Assembly (NCBI GenBank): GCA_039818345.1
Contig: JBCBUC010000020.1
Span: 1 to 64,000 of the forward strand
Reading direction: 5' to 3'
DNA from: Parvularcula sp039818345
GTDB lineage: Bacteria; Pseudomonadota; Alphaproteobacteria; Caulobacterales; Parvularculaceae
DNA length: 64,000 nt
The notes under the pieces were generated by a model that saw only the letters and a list, made by a program, of their open reading frames with translations, ran no database searches and was not told the DNA's origin. Positions 17,643-25,704 of this stretch are shown one piece after another (the stretch's first letter is position 1; every line of letters starts with the position of its first letter). The translations under genes and the position numbers were made by a program.

Positions 17643-18452
17643 ATGTTTGGCGCAGAACTGAAACGATGGCGTTTGGCCAAGCGGCTCAGCCAAGAAGGGC
17701 TCGGCGATCTGGCGGGCGTGTCTCCTCGACATGTGTCCTGCCTTGAGCGTGGCGTGGCGTGGCCGTCAGAGCACATGGTCTTGCGTCTTGCACGCGCGCT
17801 TGAACTTCCCCTGAGAGAGCGAAACGCGCTTCTTGGTTGCGCTGGTTATGTCCAGCGGTGGAGCGACGCGGGCGATCAGATCCCCGAAAAACTAAAGCCC
17901 GCCGTCGATCGGCTTTTAAGCGGGCAACGCACACCGGCCTATGTCCTCAACGGCACCTATAATGTTCTGCGTGCAAATGAACTTGGATGGGTGTTTCTCA
18001 ATATTCTCGATCCGCTTGCCAAGGAAGGGATGAACGTAGCGGAGGCCTTTTTTCGCGACGGCCCTCACCGCAAGCTGCTCGAGAACTACAAGGCCATTGC
18101 GCAATCCTTTCTCGCACGAGCTAGGTCGGAAGCCTCCAATCAAGGCTCCAACTCGGTTCTTTGGCCAATCATTGAGAAGGCGGAGCAAGACCCGGTGATC
18201 AATGACGGCAAGGAACCGCTCTTGCTTGTGGGGGAACCCGTCATCCCGATGACGCTCAACGCTTTTGGAACGCAAACACGGTGGATGAGCGTGCTCATGA
18301 CTTTCGGATCGCCGCAGGACGCTATGGTTGAGCAACTCACCGTCGAACAATTTCTGCCAGCGGACGATCACAGTGCTGCTTTTGTTGAGGCGCTCTATCT
18401 GTCAACGCCAACAACCACCAGGCGAGAAGAAAGCGCTGTCACCGTTCCTTGA
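17643..18452 (+). CDS. XRE family regulator with MmyB-like ligand-binding domain
   Basis: A 269-residue protein. An N-terminal helix-turn-helix lies at about residues 3-58 (LKRWRLAKRLSQEGLGDLAGVSPRHVSCLERG). It is joined to a long C-terminal domain like that of MmyB-type regulators (PAYVLNGTYNVLRANELGWVFL, MSVLMTFGSPQDAMVEQLTVEQFLPAD), a PAS-like fold that binds small hydrophobic ligands in characterised relatives. Neighbours are the divergent membrane protein and, downstream on the other strand, the DUF1254/DUF1214 pair. It is one candidate regulator for the sulfatase/GST block. Confidence 0.85.
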   Translation: MFGAELKRWRLAKRLSQEGLGDLAGVSPRHVSCLERGVAWPSEHMVLRLARALELPLRERNALLGCAGYVQRWSDAGDQIPEKLKPAVDRLLSGQRTPAYVLNGTYNVLRANELGWVFLNILDPLAKEGMNVAEAFFRDGPHRKLLENYKAIAQSFLARARSEASNQGSNSVLWPIIEKAEQDPVINDGKEPLLLVGEPVIPMTLNAFGTQTRWMSVLMTFGSPQDAMVEQLTVEQFLPADDHSAAFVEALYLSTPTTTRREESAVTVP

Positions 18453-18464
18453 GGTTAGCGCCGT

Positions 18465-18995
18465 TCAAAGCACCCGGCAGACATCGCCGCGCGCAGCTTC
18501 AACGACCATCGCGTAAATCTCATCGCTGGGGGCTAAGCGCCGAATAACCGCCACCCCTTTGGCTTTGTTGAGCTCATAAACAGGAACGCCCTCAGGCGTT
18601 GGCACATCGTCATCGCCGCGCAGCCGTAACACAGCGCTCGTAACCGCCGGTTCCTCCGGGCCAAGATCGATACCGACGATGTTATCCGTCTCGCTGTCAT
18701 AAACGTTGAGCGACGCATAGCTCACCCACGCAGCACCTTTGACCAACACCGGGCCTTCGGATAGATCAAAGCGGCACACGGAATAAGCAACGTCCGGCGA
18801 CATACGCACAACATTTTGCTCATCCGGCGTTGCGCGCGGCGCGAGTGCAAACGCATGAAGGGGCGTGCCCCGCTCCTCCATCATGGTCACAGCCCGTCCC
18901 ATAATGACGCTTGGCAACGCTGATAAGGTCAACATATGGGCGATCACGGCCACTGCGGCAAAAGCACTTGCTGGTAAGATGAGTGGGCGGATCAT
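18465..18995 (-). CDS. DUF1254 domain protein, short form
   Basis: A 176-residue protein. It has an N-terminal hydrophobic segment (LILPASAFAAVAVIAHMLTL), probably a signal anchor, and a domain (VVRMSPDVAYSVCRFDLSEGPVLV to SLNVYDSETDNIVG) matching the N-terminal half of DUF1254/DUF1214 proteins. Those are exported proteins of unknown activity. Its ATG overlaps the stop of the upstream DUF1214 gene (ATGA), so the two halves are made together as separate polypeptides and probably form a complex. Confidence 0.7.
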   Translation of the reverse strand: MIRPLILPASAFAAVAVIAHMLTLSALPSVIMGRAVTMMEERGTPLHAFALAPRATPDEQNVVRMSPDVAYSVCRFDLSEGPVLVKGAAWVSYASLNVYDSETDNIVGIDLGPEEPAVTSAVLRLRGDDDVPTPEGVPVYELNKAKGVAVIRRLAPSDEIYAMVVEAARGDVCRVL

Positions 18996-19594
18996 TGCTC
19001 ATCCTCACAGGAGAGTTTGACAACAGAGGGAGGGTTCACGTGCGATTTCGGGTCGGCCAAGACCTCGCTGTCTGGCCGGTAAAGCCGGAGCGTGAGATCA
19101 AAACCGCCTGCAGATCGACTAGAAATCCAATTGGTCTCACCAGCAGGGCGGGTCGGCGAAATCATCGCCTCCCATGGACCACCCTCTGGGACATCACTGG
19201 CATCAAAAGACAGAGCACGGTCATTGTTTAACGGCAACTTGCTCTCTTCGTCGTAGAGCGTGATGGACCACCAGTAGGACGCTTGATCACCGCCGCTCAT
19301 ACGGTAGGTGCACTGCTCTGTAAGCAGATCACCCGAATCATCGGCATTACGAGCAAAGTAGACAGCACCTTCTTTACGCATAGCGAGCAGCCCATGGCGG
19401 GCAATGCGCGCACGAAGATAGGGATCGGCCGCCTCCGAGCCGACGGCCCAGTCGCTGAACCATCCGTTTATCTCCACATCAGCGAATGACATGGGTCGCT
19501 TCGTGCCCATAAGGCCGGATGCCCAAAGAGCGGATATCGGCCCAACAACAGCGCCCACGGCGATAGCGCCAACAACAGCAAAAATACGCATCAT
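18992..19594 (-). CDS. DUF1214 domain exported protein
   Basis: About 200 residues. An N-terminal signal or anchor (IFAVVGAIAVGAVVGPISAL) is followed by a domain with WWSITLYDEESKLPLNNDRALSF, NWISSRSAGGFDLTLRLYRPDSEVLADPKSHVNPPSVVKL. This is the conserved C-terminal DUF1214 half, found fused to DUF1254 in other proteins. The start is uncertain: consecutive ATG codons at 19594 and 19591 sit right before the hydrophobic stretch, and the frame is open to 19645. Its 3' end overlaps the DUF1254 gene by four bases. It is divergent from the sulfatase operon. Confidence 0.68.
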   Translation of the reverse strand: MMRIFAVVGAIAVGAVVGPISALWASGLMGTKRPMSFADVEINGWFSDWAVGSEAADPYLRARIARHGLLAMRKEGAVYFARNADDSGDLLTEQCTYRMSGGDQASYWWSITLYDEESKLPLNNDRALSFDASDVPEGGPWEAMISPTRPAGETNWISSRSAGGFDLTLRLYRPDSEVLADPKSHVNPPSVVKLSCEDEQ

Positions 19595-19671
19595 AATCGT
19601 GATCTTAACCCCGTGCATGGTGCTGGACAAGCAAATCGCTGTCACTCATCTCTTCACTAGAGACACGCGGT

Positions 19672-19690
19672 GTGTCAATATATTGGCGAA
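19672..19690 (+). promoter_or_regulatory. Operator-like element upstream of the sulfatase operon
   Basis: GTGTCAATATATTGGCGAA sits 28 bases before the first sulfatase start. Nearly the same sequence, in the same orientation relative to the gene, precedes the DUF1330 gene (23691-23708). It overlaps a GACAC/GTGTC inverted repeat at 19662-19676. I infer a common regulator-binding site. Confidence 0.5.
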
Positions 19691-19707
19691 GCAGGTCGCT
19701 AACCTGC
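19691..19707 (+). repeat. Inverted repeat next to the sulfatase ribosome binding site
   Basis: GCAGGT, five bases, ACCTGC: a 6-bp hairpin that ends just before the GGAGG of the first sulfatase gene. In the mRNA it could mask or expose the ribosome binding site. Confidence 0.4.
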
Positions 19708-19718
19708 GGGAGGAAACA

Positions 19719-21479
19719 ATGGCATTCGGTCGCTGGCTGCCAGCAATAGTTTTTGCTGTGGGCATGTTATTTGGTGCTGCATCTGCACAGGAACGTCCAA
19801 ACGTCGTCGTCATACTGATCGACGATGTCGGCTTTATGGATCTCGGTGCGTTTGGGGGCGAGGCAAAAACACCCACGATCGACGCACTGGCCGCCCGCGG
19901 GACCATGTTCACAAGGGCTCACACCTCGCCGCTTTGCGCGCCTTCGCGGGCCATGCTCCTGACAGGAATTGATAGCCATCGCGCAGGGGTTTCATCGATC
20001 CCTGAAGTGCTACCGCCTGAACTCATAGGAAAGCCCGGTTATGGTCTGAGTCTAGAGCCCGGTGTGGAGACCATCGCCACACATTTACGCGCTTCGGGCT
20101 ACCGAACCTTCATGACGGGCAAATGGCATTTGGGCAGCAAAGCCGGCGAGTTGCCGATCGATCACGGCTTTGATCGCTCTTTTGCGCTCGATGCATCCGG
20201 TGCGGACAATTGGGAAGACAAGTCCTACATGCCCTTCTACGACGAAGCGCCATGGTTTGAGGATGAAGAAGAAGCCGATCTGCCTGATGATTTTTACAGC
20301 TCCGAGTTCATTGTCGACAAGATGATTGATTATCTCGACTCAGATGATCGAGACCAACAGCCTTTCTTCGCCTATCTCGCTTTCCAAGCCATCCATATTC
20401 CCGTCCAAGCCCCTCGTGAGTACACCGAGCAGTATCTCGATACCTATGCCCTGGGATGGGATCACTTGCGGGAACAGCGTTTCACCCGCGCCAAGACGAT
20501 GGGGTTGATCCCGCAAGATGCCGCGCTGGGACCTATGCATGAAAGCATTGATCGCTGGGACGATCTCAATGCCGAGGAAAAGGCTTTCCGGACAAAAAGC
20601 ATGGCGGTGAATGCTGGCATGCTCGCGGCGATGGACGATCACCTTGGCCGCTTCATCGACTATCTTCAGTCGACCAACCATTTTGATAACACAATTTTTG
20701 TCATCACCTCGGATAACGGGCCAGAGTACAATGATCCACTCAAGGCCAGGGGCATGGGCACATGGCTCCGGCTAAACGGCTATAACTGGGATACCGAAAC
20801 CCTGGGTGAAAAGGGAAGCTACGGCTTTATCGGACCGGCATGGGCGAGCGCAGCGGCCAGTCCCAGCGCACGGTTTAAGTTCTATCAGTCAGAGGGCGGA
20901 ACACGAGTGCCGCTTGTCATTACCGGCCCGGGGCTTTCGCGTGCCATGCGGTCGGCAGCCTTCACCTATGTCACCGACATCACGCCAACGCTGCTTGACC
21001 TCACCGCATCAACCCCGGTGGACGGCGTCGCGATAACCGGCCGCAGCCTAGGGCCCATTCTGCGCGGCGAAAGCGAGGTCGCCTATGGCCCTGATGAACC
21101 GGTGGGCATGGAGATGGCCGGGCATTCCGCCCTTATCCGTGGTCAGTATAAGCTGCTTCGTGATGGGAGACCTTACAGTGATAATGTCTGGCGTCTCTTC
21201 GATATCATAGCCGACCCGGGTGAAACCAACGATCTCGCAGCGAAGATGCCCGAGCTTTTTGAAAGCATGATGACCGACTATCAGGCTTATACTGAAGAAT
21301 TTTCGATCTTGGCCCTGCCGGAAGGTTACTCGACCGCCAAACAGTTGAACGCAAATGGGATCCGTAATTCTATCAAGACCTATGGCCCGATGCTTCTTGG
21401 TCTTCTCTTGATGGTGATCGCCATCATAGGCGGCAGCATCTATTTTCTTATCAAACGCATACGCATGCGGAGGGTTTAA
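19719..21479 (+). CDS. Arylsulfatase-family sulfatase, membrane-anchored
   Basis: About 586 residues. It has a signal peptide (MAFGRWLPAIVFAVGMLFGAASA), the alkaline-phosphatase-fold sulfatase core and a C-terminal membrane helix (LLGLLLMVIAIIGGSIYFLIKR). The metal-binding N terminus VVVILIDDVG and the signature CAPSR (Cys73, to be converted to formylglycine) with GKWHLG are intact, so an active sulfate-ester hydrolase in the periplasm is expected. An FGE or anSME maturase is not in this window. The start has GGAGG five bases upstream. It is followed three bases later by a second sulfatase. The substrate is unknown. Confidence 0.92.
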   Translation: MAFGRWLPAIVFAVGMLFGAASAQERPNVVVILIDDVGFMDLGAFGGEAKTPTIDALAARGTMFTRAHTSPLCAPSRAMLLTGIDSHRAGVSSIPEVLPPELIGKPGYGLSLEPGVETIATHLRASGYRTFMTGKWHLGSKAGELPIDHGFDRSFALDASGADNWEDKSYMPFYDEAPWFEDEEEADLPDDFYSSEFIVDKMIDYLDSDDRDQQPFFAYLAFQAIHIPVQAPREYTEQYLDTYALGWDHLREQRFTRAKTMGLIPQDAALGPMHESIDRWDDLNAEEKAFRTKSMAVNAGMLAAMDDHLGRFIDYLQSTNHFDNTIFVITSDNGPEYNDPLKARGMGTWLRLNGYNWDTETLGEKGSYGFIGPAWASAAASPSARFKFYQSEGGTRVPLVITGPGLSRAMRSAAFTYVTDITPTLLDLTASTPVDGVAITGRSLGPILRGESEVAYGPDEPVGMEMAGHSALIRGQYKLLRDGRPYSDNVWRLFDIIADPGETNDLAAKMPELFESMMTDYQAYTEEFSILALPEGYSTAKQLNANGIRNSIKTYGPMLLGLLLMVIAIIGGSIYFLIKRIRMRRV

Positions 21480-21482
21480 GGT

Positions 21483-23126
21483 ATGAAACGTCTTTTTCTA
21501 GGGATCGTTGGGGTCATTGCGGCAATCGTGGTTCTTGGCTGGATCAACTACGAGAGCATTATTCTTGCGATGGCGGCCCGCGAGAAAACGGAATTCAATG
21601 AAGAGACGGTGGACATTGCTTGGCAGCAGGGACCCTCGGTACCCGCGGTCGGTGAGCGCCCGCCGAACATCGTTTTCATTCTCGCGGATGATCTAGGCAT
21701 CAACGATATCTCGACATTTGGTGGCGGTATGGCTGGCGGTACTGTTCCCACACCGAATATTGATCGGTTACGGGCCGGCGGTGTCAGTTTCGATGTCGCC
21801 TATGCCGGTACGGCGAGCTGTGCTCCTTCCAGGGGTATGCTGATGACGGGACGTTATCCCACGCGGACCGGATTTGAGTTCACCCCCACACCAGGAAGAA
21901 TGGCACCCATCGTTGCCACTATCGCCAATCGGAACCGCGGCGGGCGTCCTCAAACCAAACACATCAAGGCAACAGATGCGCTCCCTTATGAGCAACAAGG
22001 TCTTCCGGGTTCTGAGGTCACCATTGCCGAGGTGCTGCAAGACCAGGGTTATCACACGGTCCATATTGGCAAATGGCATATGGGGCGGGAAGGCGAATTT
22101 ACCGCGAACAATCAAGGCTTTGATGAAAGCCTTCTGATGGCCAGTGGTCTTTTCTTGCCCGAGGATGATCCTAACGTCGTCAACGCCAAGCTCGACTTTG
22201 ACCCTATCGATCGGTTCCTTTGGGCCTCCATGCAGTACGCAGCTCAGTTTAACAATGGAGAATGGTTCAAGCCTGGCGGCTACCTCACCGATTGGTGGAC
22301 TGATGAAGCCGTCAACGTGATCGAAGCCAACAAGAACCGTCCCTTTTTCCTCTATCTTGCCCATTGGGCTGTGCACACACCATTGCAAGCGACCAAGGAA
22401 GACTACGAAGCGTTGTCCCATATTGAGGACCATGGAGAACGCGTCTATGCGGGAATGATGCTGTCCCTCGATCGCAGCGTTGGTCGCGTGCTCGATGCGC
22501 TTGATGAACAAGGCCTCACCGACAACACCATTATCGTCTTCAGTTCCGATAATGGCGGTGCTGGTTATATCGGCATCCCCGAGGTCAACGCCCCCTATCG
22601 CGGATGGAAGTTGACCTTTTTCGAAGGAGGCATCCGCGTACCGATGTTCATCAAATGGCCTGGCCAAATTGAGGCGGGTTCGACCATCACAGCGCCGGTC
22701 AGCCATATCGACGTCATGCCGACCCTAGCGGCAGCGGTGGGCGCGCCTTTGCCGCCAGTCGAAATCGACGGGGTCGATTTGCTCCCGATTGCCCGCGGCG
22801 AGACCGACGCCAGGCCGCATGACGCGATCTTCTTTCAGTCGGCTGGCTATCAAGTCGTTCGTGCAGGCGATTGGAAGCTGCAGATCGGTGCCCGCCCTGG
22901 TGCCACCTTCCTGTTCGACCTCGCCGAGGATCCCACTGAACAAATCAATTTGGCCGATCAGTATCCCGATCGAGTGGCTGAACTCACCACGATGATTGAA
23001 CAGCACACGGCAACTGGGCGAGCACCACTTTATCCGCATCGGCTTGAAGGAGTCATCGCGGTCGACGCGACGATCGATCAACCCTTTGATTTGGCAAACG
23101 ATGAATACATCGTCTGGCCCAATTGA
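21483..23126 (+). CDS. Arylsulfatase-family sulfatase
   Basis: A 547-residue second sulfatase, beginning three bases after the first. It has an N-terminal signal anchor (LFLGIVGVIAAIVVLGW), the metal-binding NIVFILADDLG, the CAPSR signature (Cys113) and GKWHMG, then IVFSSDNGGAG. All key residues are intact. It lacks the C-terminal helix of its neighbour. The two are related but clearly diverged, suggesting two ester positions or two substrates handled together. Confidence 0.92.
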   Translation: MKRLFLGIVGVIAAIVVLGWINYESIILAMAAREKTEFNEETVDIAWQQGPSVPAVGERPPNIVFILADDLGINDISTFGGGMAGGTVPTPNIDRLRAGGVSFDVAYAGTASCAPSRGMLMTGRYPTRTGFEFTPTPGRMAPIVATIANRNRGGRPQTKHIKATDALPYEQQGLPGSEVTIAEVLQDQGYHTVHIGKWHMGREGEFTANNQGFDESLLMASGLFLPEDDPNVVNAKLDFDPIDRFLWASMQYAAQFNNGEWFKPGGYLTDWWTDEAVNVIEANKNRPFFLYLAHWAVHTPLQATKEDYEALSHIEDHGERVYAGMMLSLDRSVGRVLDALDEQGLTDNTIIVFSSDNGGAGYIGIPEVNAPYRGWKLTFFEGGIRVPMFIKWPGQIEAGSTITAPVSHIDVMPTLAAAVGAPLPPVEIDGVDLLPIARGETDARPHDAIFFQSAGYQVVRAGDWKLQIGARPGATFLFDLAEDPTEQINLADQYPDRVAELTTMIEQHTATGRAPLYPHRLEGVIAVDATIDQPFDLANDEYIVWPN

Positions 23127-23192
23127 TCGGATTGGAATCGAAGGTCGACCTTCTAATCTCGTTGTTCGATTGCTATGCAATCGACCCGAGAT

Positions 23193-23624
23193 TTACGCTT
23201 GATCGGGTATAGCCGGGCGGATCACCGTTTCGATATTGAGCTGACCCTCAAGGCCCGCTGTGCGATGGACGGAGATATCTTGCCACTTTTGAGAGGTTGC
23301 CATTCGGAGCAGTGCGTTGCGATTAGGGTACGAAGCAATCGCCACTTCGTGCCACATATCCTCCACTTGGCCGAGCGCTAATATGGTAACGTCACCGGCA
23401 AAAATCACTTCTCCGCCAAAGTCTTTGATCAGCTTCGCCACCTCTTTACCGTAGAGCATGTAAGCTTCACGACCAGAAAGGTCCGTGGGCCGCCCATCCT
23501 CATAGGCTGCCTTGTCCTTAAAGCGCAGAAGATTGACCATGAAGATAGGGCCTGCAGGACCTTCCTCCATCATTGCCGCTATCTGTTTTGGATCGCTCGG
23601 CTGAACCTCATTGACCACTTTCAT
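23193..23624 (-). CDS. DUF1330 family protein
   Basis: A 143-residue cytoplasmic protein with the DUF1330 pattern of the dimeric alpha-beta barrel fold: PIFMVNLLRFKDKAAYEDG, AYMLYGKEVAKLIKDFGGEVIFAGDV and HEVAIASYPNRNALLRMATSQKWQD. Such proteins are often found in catabolic clusters as small enzymes or ligand-binding proteins of unknown chemistry. The start at 23624 has GAGGAGG upstream. It faces the sulfatase operon convergently, and its promoter carries the same operator-like sequence. Confidence 0.8.
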   Translation of the reverse strand: MKVVNEVQPSDPKQIAAMMEEGPAGPIFMVNLLRFKDKAAYEDGRPTDLSGREAYMLYGKEVAKLIKDFGGEVIFAGDVTILALGQVEDMWHEVAIASYPNRNALLRMATSQKWQDISVHRTAGLEGQLNIETVIRPAIPDQA

Positions 23625-23646
23625 TTTCGATCCTCCTCTGACGGTC

Positions 23647-23733
23647 TGGCGAGACCATTGGGTCTCGCCAACCATTCATGCTGATAGGCTTTCGCCAACT
23701 ATTGACACCATCTGTGCCATAATATGGCGAAAG
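23647..23733 (-). promoter_or_regulatory. DUF1330 promoter region with operator-like element and two inverted repeats
   Basis: Read toward the gene, GTGTCAATAGTTGGCGAA (23708-23691) matches the sulfatase-operon element apart from the two bases in its middle. Around it, TGGCGAAAG (23725-23733) and CTTTCGCCA (23689-23697) form an inverted pair. TGGCGAGACC/GGTCTCGCCA (23647-23670) is a perfect 10-bp stem with a 4-base loop, in the leader. The TGGCGA word thus occurs four times here. Confidence 0.5.
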
Positions 23734-23762
23734 GTCAACGAGGATCGAGCAGCATGCTGCTT

Positions 23763-24407
23763 TTAAGGGGTCGTTTCTGCGATACTCGGTCTGCTGTTGA
23801 GGTTTTCACGCCAACGCCAAATGTTGGTAAACTCCTCCGGCGGCCGACTTTTGATCACTTTGGAAAAATCAACGGCCACCACCGCGACCAAATCAGCGGC
23901 GGAGAAATCATCCGTTGCAAGATAGTCACGACTTTCCAGTTTCTCGTTGAGCACCTCCCAGAACACACCGAGACGCTTTGCGCCGCGTTGCGCCAGATCG
24001 GGAATTTGCTCGAAAGAGACAGGACCGGTTAACGCCCGCCCTTTCATCGCCGGGGCGACATTTCGCAGAACCTCAGCGACAGCCAACAAACCGTCAAACT
24101 CTACCTTCGCGCACCACGACGCAATCGATGCGCGTTCCGCGGGCCCTGATCCAAGAAGCGGTTTCTCCGGATACTTAGCATCAAGGTAAGCAAGGATCCC
24201 CGCATTATCGGTCAGAGTGGGACCACCCTCGACTGTCAGTGCAGGAACCGTGCATGACGGATTAATCGCACGATAAGCCTCGCCAAGATGCTCACCACTC
24301 GAAAGATCGATGATGACCTCGTTATAGGTGATACCTTTTTCGAGCAGGACAATCGTTGCACGCCGAGGGCTAGGTGCCTTGGGGAAGGTATAAAACGTAT
24401 AGGTCAT
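23763..24407 (-). CDS. Glutathione S-transferase family protein
   Basis: A 214-residue protein with a thioredoxin-like N-terminal domain (MTYTFYTFPKAPSPRRATIVLLEKG) and the GST glutathione-site pattern VPALTVEGG...LTDNAGILAYLDAKYP, followed by an all-helical C-terminal domain. It likely conjugates or isomerises a substrate with glutathione. Its ATG shares one base with the stop of the DUF2855 gene (TAATG), so the two are translated together. This points to a shared pathway, perhaps detoxification of an electrophilic intermediate. Confidence 0.85.
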   Translation of the reverse strand: MTYTFYTFPKAPSPRRATIVLLEKGITYNEVIIDLSSGEHLGEAYRAINPSCTVPALTVEGGPTLTDNAGILAYLDAKYPEKPLLGSGPAERASIASWCAKVEFDGLLAVAEVLRNVAPAMKGRALTGPVSFEQIPDLAQRGAKRLGVFWEVLNEKLESRDYLATDDFSAADLVAVVAVDFSKVIKSRPPEEFTNIWRWRENLNSRPSIAETTP

Positions 24408-25495
24408 TAAGAAGCCTCTCCAAACAGGACGACCAAACCGCGCGATGGATTGACCTTGCCTTCGACGCTGTCTCGCCAAGCAGCAGAAGCGGCCTCCGGT
24501 CCGTGAAGGTGGTCGTATTCAAAGATCCCTGTCAGGGTGTCAGCCGCCTTGGCCCAGGCGACCGCAGCACGCCCCATCACGACACCAGGACCAAAGTCTT
24601 TTTCGCGTTTAGCAATCTGGGCCGGGGCGAAGAACATCGTCGGTTTCGCGCCGGGAAGCGGCTCACTTTGCCGCGGCGCCTCCCAATGGGTCGCACCGAC
24701 GACGGAGCTCACCATCACATTGTCGCCAATATGGTTATGCAGTGCCGTGATCACTTCTGCGTTGCCAGACATGTCGACAAACGCCGTTGGAACCTGCGGC
24801 AGCGACGTGATCTGATCATAAGTCGTCTGCTCGTCGAAGGCCTTCAGGCTTTTGACAAAGTCGAGGTTGCGCGGAGATGTCAGACCAATTGACTTCGGCC
24901 GATCTCCTTCGTGCTGATTAAGGACAGCGCCCACGCCAAAGCCCGTCTTTGACGATGCGCTTCCCACAACCAGTTGCTGGGCACCGAAAAAGTCATTGTC
25001 GATGAGCCAGTCGTAAATCACATATGAGGTGCCAAAGAGAGGAAACAGCACTTGGCGCGGATCCTCTTTGCCCTGCAAGATTTCAGGTTCCTCGGCGACG
25101 ATTTGGTAGTTGTTGTAGACCGCCGGTAGATCAGCCCGATGAGGCGCCATGCATTTCACTGCGCCTTTTTTCCGTCTTGGCTGCAAGACGACATGGGTCG
25201 CCATGGGAAAGAAGCCATAGATACGTTCGCCTTCTGCCAATTGATCCGTCTTTGAGCTGACGACTTTGCCGTAACCCCAGACCGGAACAATGCCGCGCCC
25301 ATCGGCGCCATCCACCGGATAGAATCGCCAATAGCCGATCATGTCGCCGGTCACCGCATAGGTTACATTGTTGGCCGTGAGACCGTAGCTTTCCACCTGA
25401 ACCAGGACTTCGCCATCGGCGAGATCGGGGATTGGCCGCTCCCTGATCTCGACGTCGGCAATAGCGTCTTTTTTCACCAGAAGTTCAGTCAACAT
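24407..25495 (-). CDS. DUF2855 family protein (MDR-like oxidoreductase fold)
   Basis: A 362-residue protein. It matches the DUF2855 pattern, a divergent medium-chain dehydrogenase/reductase: IRERPIPDLADGEVLVQVESYGLTANNVTYAVTG near the N terminus, then PVWGYGKVVSSK and VVGSASSKTGFGVG, where an MDR protein would bind nucleotide. The zinc-binding pattern of alcohol dehydrogenases is absent. The GGAGG before 25495 supports this start. It leads a two-gene unit with a GST and diverges from another GST gene. Function in this family is not established. Confidence 0.78.
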   Translation of the reverse strand: MLTELLVKKDAIADVEIRERPIPDLADGEVLVQVESYGLTANNVTYAVTGDMIGYWRFYPVDGADGRGIVPVWGYGKVVSSKTDQLAEGERIYGFFPMATHVVLQPRRKKGAVKCMAPHRADLPAVYNNYQIVAEEPEILQGKEDPRQVLFPLFGTSYVIYDWLIDNDFFGAQQLVVGSASSKTGFGVGAVLNQHEGDRPKSIGLTSPRNLDFVKSLKAFDEQTTYDQITSLPQVPTAFVDMSGNAEVITALHNHIGDNVMVSSVVGATHWEAPRQSEPLPGAKPTMFFAPAQIAKREKDFGPGVVMGRAAVAWAKAADTLTGIFEYDHLHGPEAASAAWRDSVEGKVNPSRGLVVLFGEAS

Positions 25496-25617
25496 GGGCG
25501 TGATCCTCCAAAAATGATGCGCACTTACGCTGTCTATGAAAACGGTTTGAGCCACAGATCCGCTGCCAGCAAGAGCACGAGGGGTGTGGACAACAGCGGA
25601 TTGGCTTCTCTATCGAT

Positions 25618-25649
25618 CTATTGACAGCAATTGTGACAATAGTCACCGG
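25618..25649. promoter_or_regulatory. Operator-like palindrome between DUF2855 and the plus-strand GST gene
   Basis: CTATTGACA at 25618-25626 and GTGACAATAG at 25633-25642 form an imperfect 25-base palindrome. Read in either direction it presents TGTCAATAG or TGACAATAG, the left half of the element seen before the sulfatases and DUF1330. A GTGAC/GTCAC inverted repeat overlaps it (25633-25646). Confidence 0.4.
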
Positions 25650-25704
25650 TAGCAAACGCTGTAAATGATGCATAGAGCTGCGGTGAACCGGAGAATTGAA
25701 CAGC

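Noticed and set aside
21768..22706. 312-codon open frame opposite the second sulfatase
   Set aside because: It is a shadow of the intact sulfatase gene, which has all family motifs.
23703..23708. TTGACA as a -35 box for the DUF1330 or upstream region
   Set aside because: No -10-like sequence at 16-18 bases; the similarity to other promoters extends well beyond TTGACA, so an operator is favoured.
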